In this document: positions 1-6,255 of the stretch, in pieces
How the letters are laid out: every line of letters begins with the position of its first letter
Position numbering within the stretch: the stretch's first letter is position 1
Assembly (NCBI GenBank): GCA_902461985.1
Contig: CABQAB010000118.1
Span: 1 to 6,255, forward strand
Origin: an uncultured Bacteroidales bacterium
Lineage (GTDB): Bacteria > Bacteroidota > Bacteroidia > Bacteroidales > UBA932
Length of the DNA: 6,255 nt
Reading direction: 5' to 3'
Notes under the pieces: model-generated
The model's database searches: none
Told to the model about the DNA's origin: nothing
The model's input: only the letters and a program-made list of their open reading frames with translations
Translations under genes and position numbers: made by a program

Positions 1-1252
1 CTTTGATACAGTGCGGTTCTCGAACTGTCTCTGCAACGACTCCATAGCGGTCCTGTCGAATGCAAAGAGCATAATTCCTGATGTGTCCATATCCAGTCTG
101 TGCACTGCCAAGACGGGCCTGCCAAAATGCTCCGACAGATGTTCCTGCATGGATTTCCTGCCGTCCAGCCCAGGCACGGAAGGCATTCCTGACGGCTTTG
201 AAGCCACGATTATCCTCCCGTCCGAATATATGACCTCAGGGGCGGCATTCTTCAGGTCGACGTCATCCGCATTCTGGCCGGATTGAGGCCCTTTCAATTT
301 CATCCCCTTGAGCATGAATCCGAGCAGAGGATCGCATCTGGACGTGCATGACGGATAGAAATGGCCATGAGTCCTGACGGGTGCATCAGGAGATGCCCCG
401 TACCAGAATTCGCCCATGGACAATGGGGTGAGATTATTCCGGAACGCATACTCCAGCAGCTTAGGAGCGGCACACTCCCCTGTTCCTCCCGGCGTTCCTG
501 AATATCTCCAAGACGGACGATTCTTCTCCGAGGGAATTATGGACTATATATTGTCCGAAAATCCATTTCTGCAGTTCGTCGGACAGCATGCGGTGCTTCC
601 GTCTCAAAGCGGATATGTGTTCCACAAATGTATTTTCGCGGGCCTGCAGTTCTTCCATACGGGAGGCATATTCCAGTTTCATCCGCTTCAAAGCCGATTT
701 CTCCCTCTGGCTCTGCTTCACGAGAGAGTCGAGAACGGCATCGTCCACAGCCTCCAACCTGACTTTCTCCCTCTCCGCACGGGAGGCTGCCATCTCCGCC
801 CTTTTCGCAGCAATGGCAGTTTCCATCTCAGACTTCAGAGCGGCGATTTCCTCTTCCACCACCCTTAGTTCCGCCGCCGTCTCAGCCTCTTTCAAGGCTT
901 TCACCATATCCGATATCTCCCTTTCCTTAATCTTGTAATATCCGCCAGGCTCGCTGAGGTCGAAAACAGGCGGCACGAAACCGTCAATTGTGCTTCTCCC
1001 GCCGACATTGCCGGAAAAGCCGGCTATATATCCATGACGTCCCTGCTCATCACGCACTACGAGCACTCCTAACATCTTGCCCTCGGCGAACATCCCGGAC
1101 AGTTCCTCCGAGCCGTCAATTTCCGCAGTCACCTGCCGCGCCGCCTCCCGCACCGCCTCGTCCGGGACATAGCGGAAAGGGTCAGTGAAACCTTCACCGG
1201 AAGACGCTGGCCACGAAGGCACCTCAAAATATTTTATTCGTGCAGCAGACAT
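1..1252 (-). pseudogene. RluA-family pseudouridine synthase with N-terminal coiled coil, frameshifted and truncated by the window edge
   Basis: RluA-family enzymes convert specific uridines in rRNA or tRNA to pseudouridine; the target site cannot be told here. Start chosen at 1252 (MSAARIKYFE), 8 bases after the alkD-like stop; a longer in-frame start at 1345 would lie inside that gene. Residues 1-105 are globular (GKMLGVLVV, GFVPPVFDL). About 108-232 are rich in Glu, Lys, Arg and Ala and look like a coiled coil. The first frame ends at a TAA at 463-461 after 263 residues. Removing one base near 488-490 restores an open frame from 477 to 1. That part carries ECAAPKLLEYAF, a His/Cys cluster (HGHFYPSCTSRC), the lead-in VIYSDGRIIVASKPSGMPSV and the catalytic motif HRLDMDTSG, with the family's catalytic Asp at about residue 387 of the corrected protein. 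The C-terminus is outside the window. Family assignment is firm; whether the break is biological or a sequencing error is open. Confidence 0.9.
488..490 (-). other. probable one-base insertion causing a frameshift
   Basis: On the minus strand the text reads GCC GGG AGG AAC AGG G and then GAG TGT GCC GCT. With one G fewer in the GGG run it becomes GCC GGA GGA ACA GGG GAG TGT GCC, giving A-G-G-T-G-E-C-A-A-P-K and an open frame to the window edge. As written, the frame meets TAA only 10 codons after GCC. The exact inserted base cannot be pinned down within the run. Confidence 0.8.
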
Positions 1253-1260
1253 AGGACAGA

Positions 1261-2049
1261 TTACAGGTTCAGCCAATACTGACGTTCCTCTGGAGAAAAC
1301 TTTTCTATGGCATAGCGGAGAGTCGTGCGGGGCATTTCCCTGCAATGGGCGGAAAGGTATTCCCTCAACAGGTCAGCGTCCTTTTTGCCAAGTTCACGGA
1401 GCATCCAGCCCACAGCCTTGTGAATCAGGTCGTGAGGATGGCCGAGCAATGCCGTAGATATGCGCAGGGTCTCATCATAGCGTCCGGCTTTGATAAGGCT
1501 CAGAGTGGAGACTATGGATATCCGCTGCTCCCAGAGATTGCTGCTTGCGGCCAGACGGTCGAGAATCTCCGTCGAAGGCAGGTGACCGTCCTCCGAAGGA
1601 TACAGCAGCCACTGGCCCACTATGGACGGGCATGACAGGTCCACAAGGTCCCAGTTGTTGGCCTGAGCGGCATGACGGAGATAGAAGCCGGCTATTTCCC
1701 GGCGGCGTCCCGCCCGGACAGTCGGGAGTTCCTTTCTGCGTGGCAGCGCGGCCTTCATTTCCTCCACGAGCAGAAGGAAGCCGCAGAGTCTCACTTCATG
1801 CCACTTGGAATACAGCAGTTTCTCAATCTCCTCGAGAGGGACGCCAAGCCTGGCAAGATTCACGACCTCACGTGTGCGCGGCACCTTCAGTCCGAGAAAC
1901 ATGTCTCCTTCACCGTACTGGCCCGCCCCGGTCTTGAAGAAGCGGCAGAGCACCTCGCGCTGCACCGCATCCTCCATCCCAAGCATCACGGACTCAATGT
2001 CTTCCGCGGCATACAGTCCCGCAGGCGTTTCATTCTGATTCCTTTTCAT
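1261..2049 (-). CDS. AlkD-like DNA alkylation repair protein
   Basis: This looks like a DNA alkylation repair protein of the HEAT-repeat AlkC/AlkD class. The characterised AlkD of Bacillus cereus is a DNA glycosylase that excises cationic alkylated bases such as 3-methyladenine and 7-methylguanine. From a start at 2049 the protein has 262 residues and is helical throughout. Visible motifs are RFFKTGAGQYGEGDMFLGLKVP (36-57), SKWHEVRLCGFLLLVEEM (81-98), NNWDLVDLSCP (131-141), LWEQRISIVST (172-182) and KAVGWMLREL (211-220). W133, D137, R176 and W215 have the order and near-identical spacing of AlkD's W109, D113, R148 and W187, so the active site looks intact. The stop lies 8 bases before the pseudouridine synthase start, so the two are probably co-transcribed. 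Start is uncertain: 2079 gives 10 more residues, while internal ATGs at 1986 or 1977 fit if the nearby -7-like box is the promoter. Confidence 0.9.
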   Translation of the reverse strand: MKRNQNETPAGLYAAEDIESVMLGMEDAVQREVLCRFFKTGAGQYGEGDMFLGLKVPRTREVVNLARLGVPLEEIEKLLYSKWHEVRLCGFLLLVEEMKAALPRRKELPTVRAGRRREIAGFYLRHAAQANNWDLVDLSCPSIVGQWLLYPSEDGHLPSTEILDRLAASSNLWEQRISIVSTLSLIKAGRYDETLRISTALLGHPHDLIHKAVGWMLRELGKKDADLLREYLSAHCREMPRTTLRYAIEKFSPEERQYWLNL

Positions 2050-2054
2050 AAACG

Positions 2055-2062
2055 CAAAGATA
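2055..2062 (-). promoter_or_regulatory. possible -7 box for the alkD-like gene
   Basis: The minus strand reads TATCTTTG, a match to the Bacteroidota -7 consensus TAnnTTTG. I see no good TTTG at the -33 spacing. If used, transcription would begin almost at the ATG at 2049, giving a leaderless transcript or favouring a start further inside the gene. It may be a chance match. Confidence 0.35.
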
Positions 2063-2128
2063 GACATTATCTGCAACATTTTCCATGTCTATTTTTCGCG
2101 GCTGGTACACACTTTATGAAATAAAAGT

Positions 2129-2159
2129 TTTGCCCTGTCACAAAAGTTGTTTATTTTTG
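2129..2159 (+). promoter_or_regulatory. Bacteroidota-type promoter of the abiE operon
   Basis: A TTTG at 2129-2132 and TATTTTTG at 2152-2159 are separated by 19 bases, matching the Bacteroidota primary-sigma pattern (-33 TTTG, -7 TAnnTTTG). Transcription would start around 2162-2167, leaving a leader of only about 10-14 bases before the abiEi ATG at 2176. There is no Shine-Dalgarno match in that leader. The -7 box lies partly inside the right arm of an inverted repeat, which points to repression. Confidence 0.7.
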
Positions 2160-2165
2160 TGACAG
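2135..2165. promoter_or_regulatory. inverted-repeat operator, probably bound by AbiEi
   Basis: CTGTCACAAAA at 2135-2145 and TTTTGTGACAG at 2155-2165 are perfect 11-base reverse complements around a 9-base spacer. The arm centres are 20 bases apart, about two helical turns, so two proteins would sit on the same DNA face. The repeat fills most of the space between the -33 and -7 boxes and covers the -7 box. AbiEi antitoxins are known to repress their own operon by binding inverted repeats in the promoter; that this repeat is the AbiEi site is inferred from its position. The AT-rich spacer and placement over the promoter argue against a terminator. Confidence 0.7.
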
Positions 2166-2174
2166 TTTAACTGT
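2162..2174. repeat. small palindrome just before the abiEi start
   Basis: ACAGTT (2162-2167), one central T and AACTGT (2169-2174) form a perfect 6-base-arm palindrome ending two bases before the ATG. Its ACAG overlaps the last four bases of the larger inverted repeat. It could be an accessory repressor half-site or a weak hairpin in the short leader, or chance. Confidence 0.35.
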
Positions 2175-2175
2175 T

Positions 2176-2781
2176 ATGCAAAACACATCGCAGACTATTG
2201 AAGCAACAATAAAGTCATTCGGCAGAGGAAAAATATTCTTTGCTGATGATTTTGTCGGAACGGGTACCCCCGAAGCAGTCAGACAGACGCTATTGCGCCT
2301 GTCCAAGGCTGGTGAAATCATCAGAGTGGCTCAAGGAATCTATTGCTATCCTGAAATAGACACAAGGCTCGGACTGGGCGTAATCAAGCCATCGTATGAG
2401 CAAATTGCAGATGCTTTGGCGGAACGCACACACGCTCGCATTGTCCCTACAGGTGAATATGCTCTGAATGCGCTTGGACTCTCCACTCAAGTTCCGATGA
2501 ATTTTGTTTATCTGACTGACGGCCCATCCCGCAGCATTGAAATCTCAGAAGGACGGGGAATCACATTCAAAAAGACAGCTCCTAAAAATCTTGCCTTCCA
2601 GAACCGTCTTGCAATGTTAGTGACCTCCGCACTGAAATCAATAAAGAAAGAAAACGTCACAGAAGACCAAATCAAACAAATTGGAACACTTTTGAGACAA
2701 GAAGACAAAGAATCCGTACTTGCAGACTTGAAGCTTATGCCGGTATGGATCAGAAAAATTGTAATCAACGCCTATGAATAA
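2176..2781 (+). CDS. abiEi: AbiEi-family antitoxin and autorepressor (DUF6088-like)
   Basis: This is the antitoxin of a type IV AbiE toxin-antitoxin system. Such antitoxins counter the AbiEii toxin without stable binding to it, and also repress their own operon through an N-terminal winged helix-turn-helix. The protein has 201 residues. Residues about 5-60 form the winged-helix region: a helical AVRQTLLRLSKAGEIIR stretch (34-50) is followed by the wing-like RVAQGIYCYP (50-59). Residues about 70-201 match the AbiEi C-terminal domain, with PTGEYALNALGLSTQVP (91-107), FVYLTDGPSRSIEI (110-123) and FKKTAPKNLAFQN (131-143). I think it fits the DUF6088 branch common in Bacteroidota. The start at 2176 is just downstream of a consensus promoter. 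The stop overlaps the toxin start by 8 bases, which implies translational coupling. Confidence 0.9.
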   Translation: MQNTSQTIEATIKSFGRGKIFFADDFVGTGTPEAVRQTLLRLSKAGEIIRVAQGIYCYPEIDTRLGLGVIKPSYEQIADALAERTHARIVPTGEYALNALGLSTQVPMNFVYLTDGPSRSIEISEGRGITFKKTAPKNLAFQNRLAMLVTSALKSIKKENVTEDQIKQIGTLLRQEDKESVLADLKLMPVWIRKIVINAYE

Positions 2782-3787
2782 TTATTTCAAACTCCCGACA
2801 GAAGACAAGCGTATGGTCCTGCAACAGGCTGCCGCAAATTACGGGCTGCCTCCGCAAGCCATTGAAAAAGATATATGGGTAACAACAATTCTCCAGATAG
2901 TCTTTTCCCTCCCGATTGCCGAAAGCCTGATTTTTAAAGGCGGAACATCACTCAGCAAAGTATGGGGATTGATAGACCGCTTTTCGGAAGACATAGACCT
3001 TGCGATTGACCGTTCTGTGTTCGGGCTGGAAGGAGACCTGACAAAAAGACAAATCAAGAAACTGAGAAAAGCGTCATCAGTATTCGTTAGAGAAACCTTC
3101 AGCACACAACTCCAGACGGCTATAGAGCAATACGGATTAGCCGATGAATGCTCAATTGAAGTCCAGCCTGACGGGGCCGGTGATGACACCTATCCCGAGC
3201 CAAGAAAAATATATATAAAATACAAAAGCGCCTGGGCGGAGCCATTAAACTATCTCTCTCCTTTAGTTATGATCGAGATGGGGGCGCGTTCACTCATTGA
3301 GCCTAACACCCCGGCTCAAATTCACAGTATGGTTGAACAGCTTTTCCCGAATATCCGGACATCTCTTGTCAACAGCAACGTCTCAACAGCATTGGCATCC
3401 AAGACTTTTTTGGAAAAAGCATTTCTGATACACGAACTATTCTCCGTGGAAGGACACGGAATGAATGCCGGGAGGAAGTCAAGGCATCTATATGACCTTT
3501 CAAAGATGATGGACGAGGATTTTGCACAAGCTGCCATCAGAGATGACGCACTTTGGGAATCCATCCGGCACCACCGAGAAATTTTCACAAGCGTAAAAGA
3601 AGTAGATTATACGCCCGACATCCGAAGCAGGATAATCTTGGTGCCTCGCCATGACATTGTCAAAATCTGGGAAGCCGACTACAATACGATGAGCTCCGCA
3701 ATGATCTTTGGGAAAAAGCCGTCATTCAATGATCTGATTGTGCGTATGAAGGAGCTTGAAAACAAGTTTCATAGCGTAACACTATAA
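2774..3787 (+). CDS. abiEii: AbiEii-family nucleotidyltransferase toxin
   Basis: This is the toxin partner of AbiE. AbiEii proteins are nucleotidyltransferases of the DNA polymerase beta fold that arrest growth, reversibly in the studied examples, and can give phage abortive infection; related toxins modify tRNA ends. Of 337 residues, the signature is at 54-77: FKGGTSLSKVWGLIDRFSEDIDLAI, with the nucleotide-binding GGTSLSK (56-62) and metal-binding acidic residues D73 and D75 in SEDIDL. Later conserved family segments are FLEKAFLIHELF (212-223, with K214) and RKSRHLYDL (234-242). All look intact and the length is usual for the family. The start overlaps the antitoxin stop by 8 bases, so the toxin is probably translated only after the antitoxin. 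The stop is 13 bases before the helicase start. The nucleotide and target used by this protein cannot be read from the sequence. Confidence 0.92.
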   Translation: MNNYFKLPTEDKRMVLQQAAANYGLPPQAIEKDIWVTTILQIVFSLPIAESLIFKGGTSLSKVWGLIDRFSEDIDLAIDRSVFGLEGDLTKRQIKKLRKASSVFVRETFSTQLQTAIEQYGLADECSIEVQPDGAGDDTYPEPRKIYIKYKSAWAEPLNYLSPLVMIEMGARSLIEPNTPAQIHSMVEQLFPNIRTSLVNSNVSTALASKTFLEKAFLIHELFSVEGHGMNAGRKSRHLYDLSKMMDEDFAQAAIRDDALWESIRHHREIFTSVKEVDYTPDIRSRIILVPRHDIVKIWEADYNTMSSAMIFGKKPSFNDLIVRMKELENKFHSVTL

Positions 3788-3800
3788 TATACATAATATT

Positions 3801-6255
3801 ATGACTAATCTTCAAAATAACACACATATATTCACCAACAAAGGCGGAAATACATTAATGCGCGAATTTGAGGGTGTATTAAACAACAATCCTTCTATTA
3901 AGAACCTCGATTCTATCGTAGGCTTTCTGCGTGCATCAGGCTATTTCTCCCTCAGACCTTTCCTTGACAACATTAACAAAGCAAGGATTCTGATAGGTAT
4001 AGACGTTGACAAATATGTTGCTGATGCAGCGCGTCGGGGGCAATTATTCTTTGGAGCGGACGAAGAAGTAAAAGAGGACTGTTTAAGACAGATTCGCCAA
4101 GATATCGAACACTCAGGATATAAAAAAGAAGTAGAAGACGGTATCTTTCAAATGGTACAGGACTTGATTTCAGGAAAGTTGGAATTGAGGGCTCACCCAT
4201 CCAAAAAGATTCACGCAAAACTATATATACTTTATCCCGAAAATTTCAACCAATATACTCAAGGGATGATGATAACAGGTTCAAGCAACCTGTCGGGCAA
4301 CGGTCTCGGAATATCAGATGAAAGACAATATGAATTCAATGTCAAATTGTCTCAATATGATGATGTTCAATTTGCAAAGACTGAGTTCGAAGAACTTTGG
4401 AAAGAAGCTGAACGTTGTGAAATTACGGCGGATGATATCAAATCCGGGATTGAACGGACCTATCTGAGAGGAGACATTTCACCGTATCAACTGTATGTCA
4501 AGATGCTGATGGAGTATTTTTCAGACAGAGTCATAGAGTCTGAGAAAGATAATCCGCTGGATATTCCGGAAGGATATTCCAAATACGATTATCAGATTGA
4601 TGCCGTGATGGAAGGTTACCAGAAACTTCTGCGCTATGACGGCTTTTTCCTAGCCGATGTCGTCGGCCTTGGAAAAACTGTCATTGCTACAATGATCGCA
4701 AAGAAATTCCTCACGGAAAACGGACGAGACGACACAAAAATACTCGTTGTGTACCCTCCTGCAGTTGAGCAGAACTGGAAAACTACATTCAAAGATTTTG
4801 GGATAGACAAATACACGAAATTCATTACAAACGGCAGCCTCAATAAAGTTCTTGACGAAGAGAATTATGATTATTGGAATGCGGACGAATATGACCTTAT
4901 CCTCGTTGACGAGGCACACAAATTTCGTTCTCATACCACAAATGCATTTGAGCAGTTACAAGAAATATGTAAAATGCCAAGAATCAATCAAGGACATATT
5001 AAAGGCTACAAAAAGAAGGTGATGCTCATTTCTGCCACTCCTATGAATAATTCACCGGCTGATATCTACAATGAGATTCTTTTATTTCAAGACCCACGCC
5101 ATTGTACTATCGATGGCATAACTAATCTTACAGCATTTTTCAGTCCTCTTATAAAAGAATTCAAGAGATTGAAAGGAGAGAACACATATGAATTATCAGA
5201 ATTCAAGAAATTGGCAGAACAGGTAAGAGATAGAATAATCAAACCTTTAACGGTAAGGCGTACAAGGACAGATATAGAAAGTATTACCCGCTACAACAAG
5301 GATGTAAATGGTTTCCCGAAAGTAGAACGCCCCATTGAAAGCCGGTACGAACTGAATGAGCATTTAGCTGACCTGTTTGAAAAGGCAATGGTGACTTTGA
5401 CAAAAGAACTCACCTATGCCCGTTACCAGGCAATAGCATATCTCAAACCTGAAAGTTCAAACGGATTATATGACAATGCCGAAACCATCAGCCGTTCATT
5501 GGCTGGCATCCGCAAAAATGGGCTTGTAAAACGGCTTGAAAGTAGTTTCAAGGCATTTCAGGTATCCATAAACAATTTCCTGCAGGCAAATCAGAATATG
5601 ATAGATATGTTCGAGAATGATAAAGTATTCATCGCTCCGGATATGGATATCAACAACCTGATAGCCAAAGGATTGAGCGAAGAAGAGATAGAAGAAAAAC
5701 TCAATGCCAAAGCTGTTGACAATCCAAAAAATGCAAAGTTTAGTGCAAAGGATTTCAAACCGGAGTATATTGAATTGCTTAAAAAGGATCAGGCAATCCT
5801 TGAGAAAATGTGCTTTGATTGGGAGGAAGTCTCGGACGATGACGATTCCAAGTTTTTTAAGTTCAGTGAATTGCTTAGAAAAGAACTTTTCAAGAAAGAA
5901 TTGAATCCACAGCAGAAATTAGTAGTCTTCTCCGAGTCTGTCGACACGGTTGAATATCTTGCTAAACGCATTAAAAGAGAGGATGTACTTGTTATTACAG
6001 CCAAGAACCGCAATGCTCTGTTCAAGACCATCCGTGAGAACTTCGATGCAAACTACAAAGACAAACACGACGAATACAATATCATTCTCACCACAGATGT
6101 ACTCGCTGAAGGTATAAACCTGCACCGTTCAAACATTATAGTAAACTACGACACCCCGTGGAATTCGACTCGATTGATGCAAAGAATCGGGCGCGTGAAC
6201 CGTATCGGCTCGGCATCTAAGCACATTTACAACTATGTTTTCTACCCATCCAAGA
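3801..6255 (+). CDS. PLD-nuclease/SNF2-like helicase, 3' end outside the window
   Basis: The frame is open from ATG 3801 to the window edge (818 codons, no stop). Residues about 10-200 are a phospholipase D-type nuclease domain: N-terminal FTNKGGNTLMREFEG, then HAKLYI (H138, K140), GSSNLSGNGL (160-169) and E178. A superfamily 2 helicase core of SNF2/HepA type follows: YDYQ with Q265, motif I ADVVGLGKT (285-293), motif II DEAH (370-373), motif III SATP (411-414), RRTRTDI (486-492), motif IV region KLVVFSES (706-713), motif V TDVLAEGIN (765-773) and motif VI QRIGRVNRIG (794-803). About 210 residues between RRTRTDI and motif IV form an insert. Such proteins should couple ATP-driven DNA translocation to DNA cleavage, and I recall them near restriction-modification genes. 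The 13-base AT-rich gap after abiEii suggests co-transcription; there is no Shine-Dalgarno match. An ATG at 3858 is possible, but 3801 keeps the conserved N-terminus. The C-terminus is unseen. Confidence 0.9.
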   Translation, partial: MTNLQNNTHIFTNKGGNTLMREFEGVLNNNPSIKNLDSIVGFLRASGYFSLRPFLDNINKARILIGIDVDKYVADAARRGQLFFGADEEVKEDCLRQIRQDIEHSGYKKEVEDGIFQMVQDLISGKLELRAHPSKKIHAKLYILYPENFNQYTQGMMITGSSNLSGNGLGISDERQYEFNVKLSQYDDVQFAKTEFEELWKEAERCEITADDIKSGIERTYLRGDISPYQLYVKMLMEYFSDRVIESEKDNPLDIPEGYSKYDYQIDAVMEGYQKLLRYDGFFLADVVGLGKTVIATMIAKKFLTENGRDDTKILVVYPPAVEQNWKTTFKDFGIDKYTKFITNGSLNKVLDEENYDYWNADEYDLILVDEAHKFRSHTTNAFEQLQEICKMPRINQGHIKGYKKKVMLISATPMNNSPADIYNEILLFQDPRHCTIDGITNLTAFFSPLIKEFKRLKGENTYELSEFKKLAEQVRDRIIKPLTVRRTRTDIESITRYNKDVNGFPKVERPIESRYELNEHLADLFEKAMVTLTKELTYARYQAIAYLKPESSNGLYDNAETISRSLAGIRKNGLVKRLESSFKAFQVSINNFLQANQNMIDMFENDKVFIAPDMDINNLIAKGLSEEEIEEKLNAKAVDNPKNAKFSAKDFKPEYIELLKKDQAILEKMCFDWEEVSDDDDSKFFKFSELLRKELFKKELNPQQKLVVFSESVDTVEYLAKRIKREDVLVITAKNRNALFKTIRENFDANYKDKHDEYNIILTTDVLAEGINLHRSNIIVNYDTPWNSTRLMQRIGRVNRIGSASKHIYNYVFYPSK

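Noticed and set aside
1..477. Separate downstream pseudouridine synthase gene starting at the ATG at 417
   Set aside because: The two reading frames join into one continuous family-like protein when a single base is removed, so two independent genes is the weaker explanation.
416..868. Plus-strand open frame of 150 codons, with a neighbouring one at 588-938
   Set aside because: They lie antisense to the pseudouridine synthase, whose minus-strand reading has clear family motifs; the plus-strand products are low in recognisable structure.
1253..1345. Longer start for the pseudouridine synthase at 1345
   Set aside because: It would add 31 residues read out of frame through the end of the alkD-like gene; the start at 1252 begins just after that gene's stop.
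1545..2124. Plus-strand open frames antisense to the alkD-like gene
   Set aside because: Overlapping frames in GC-rich DNA opposite a confident gene; their proteins resemble nothing and overlap each other.
2135..2165. The inverted repeat as a transcription terminator
   Set aside because: It overlaps a consensus promoter, lies between divergent genes and ends just before a start codon; no gene ends there that would need a terminator.
3784..3799. ATAATAT direct repeat (3784-3790 and 3793-3799) between abiEii and the helicase
   Set aside because: Short AT-rich sequence likely to occur by chance; it may only keep the start codon unstructured.
3801..6255. The helicase as a DISARM or BREX component
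   Set aside because: The visible domain order (PLD then SNF2-like helicase in one chain) and the neighbours do not match the core genes of those systems; no methyltransferase, PglZ or DUF1998 is visible.

Overview
The window looks like a chromosomal segment from a member of the Bacteroidota. Three things suggest this: the RluA-type pseudouridine synthase has the long N-terminal coiled-coil extension I associate with that phylum; the promoter at 2129-2159 matches the Bacteroidota -33/-7 pattern (TTTG, 19 bases, TAnnTTTG); and no gene start has a clear Shine-Dalgarno sequence. I cannot name a genus.

Layout. The left third (1-2049) is on the minus strand and holds two housekeeping-type genes in tandem: an AlkD-like DNA alkylation repair protein (1261-2049), followed 8 bases later by the pseudouridine synthase gene (1252 down to the window edge). 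The synthase gene is interrupted by a one-base insertion near 488-490. This is either a real pseudogene or a sequence error. The catalytic half, with its HRLD motif, reads openly in the other frame to the edge.

A 126-base divergent spacer (2050-2175) separates this from the right two thirds, which are on the plus strand. There an AbiE-type toxin-antitoxin pair, AbiEi antitoxin/repressor (2176-2781) and AbiEii nucleotidyltransferase toxin (2774-3787), overlaps by 8 bases. It is followed after 13 bases by a large SNF2-like helicase with an N-terminal phospholipase D-type nuclease domain (3801 to beyond 6255, truncated by the window). Sampled 60-base lines in the left part are 52-67% GC, against 35-48% in the plus-strand genes. 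This fits a laterally acquired defence locus beside native genes.

How the genes may work together. The spacer holds an 11-base perfect inverted repeat whose right arm overlaps the -7 promoter box of abiEi. This is the arrangement expected for autorepression by AbiEi. The close spacing suggests that one regulated transcript carries the toxin-antitoxin pair and the nuclease-helicase, so the pair may stabilise or guard a larger defence or restriction-modification module that continues past the right edge. That last point is inference, because the downstream genes are not visible.
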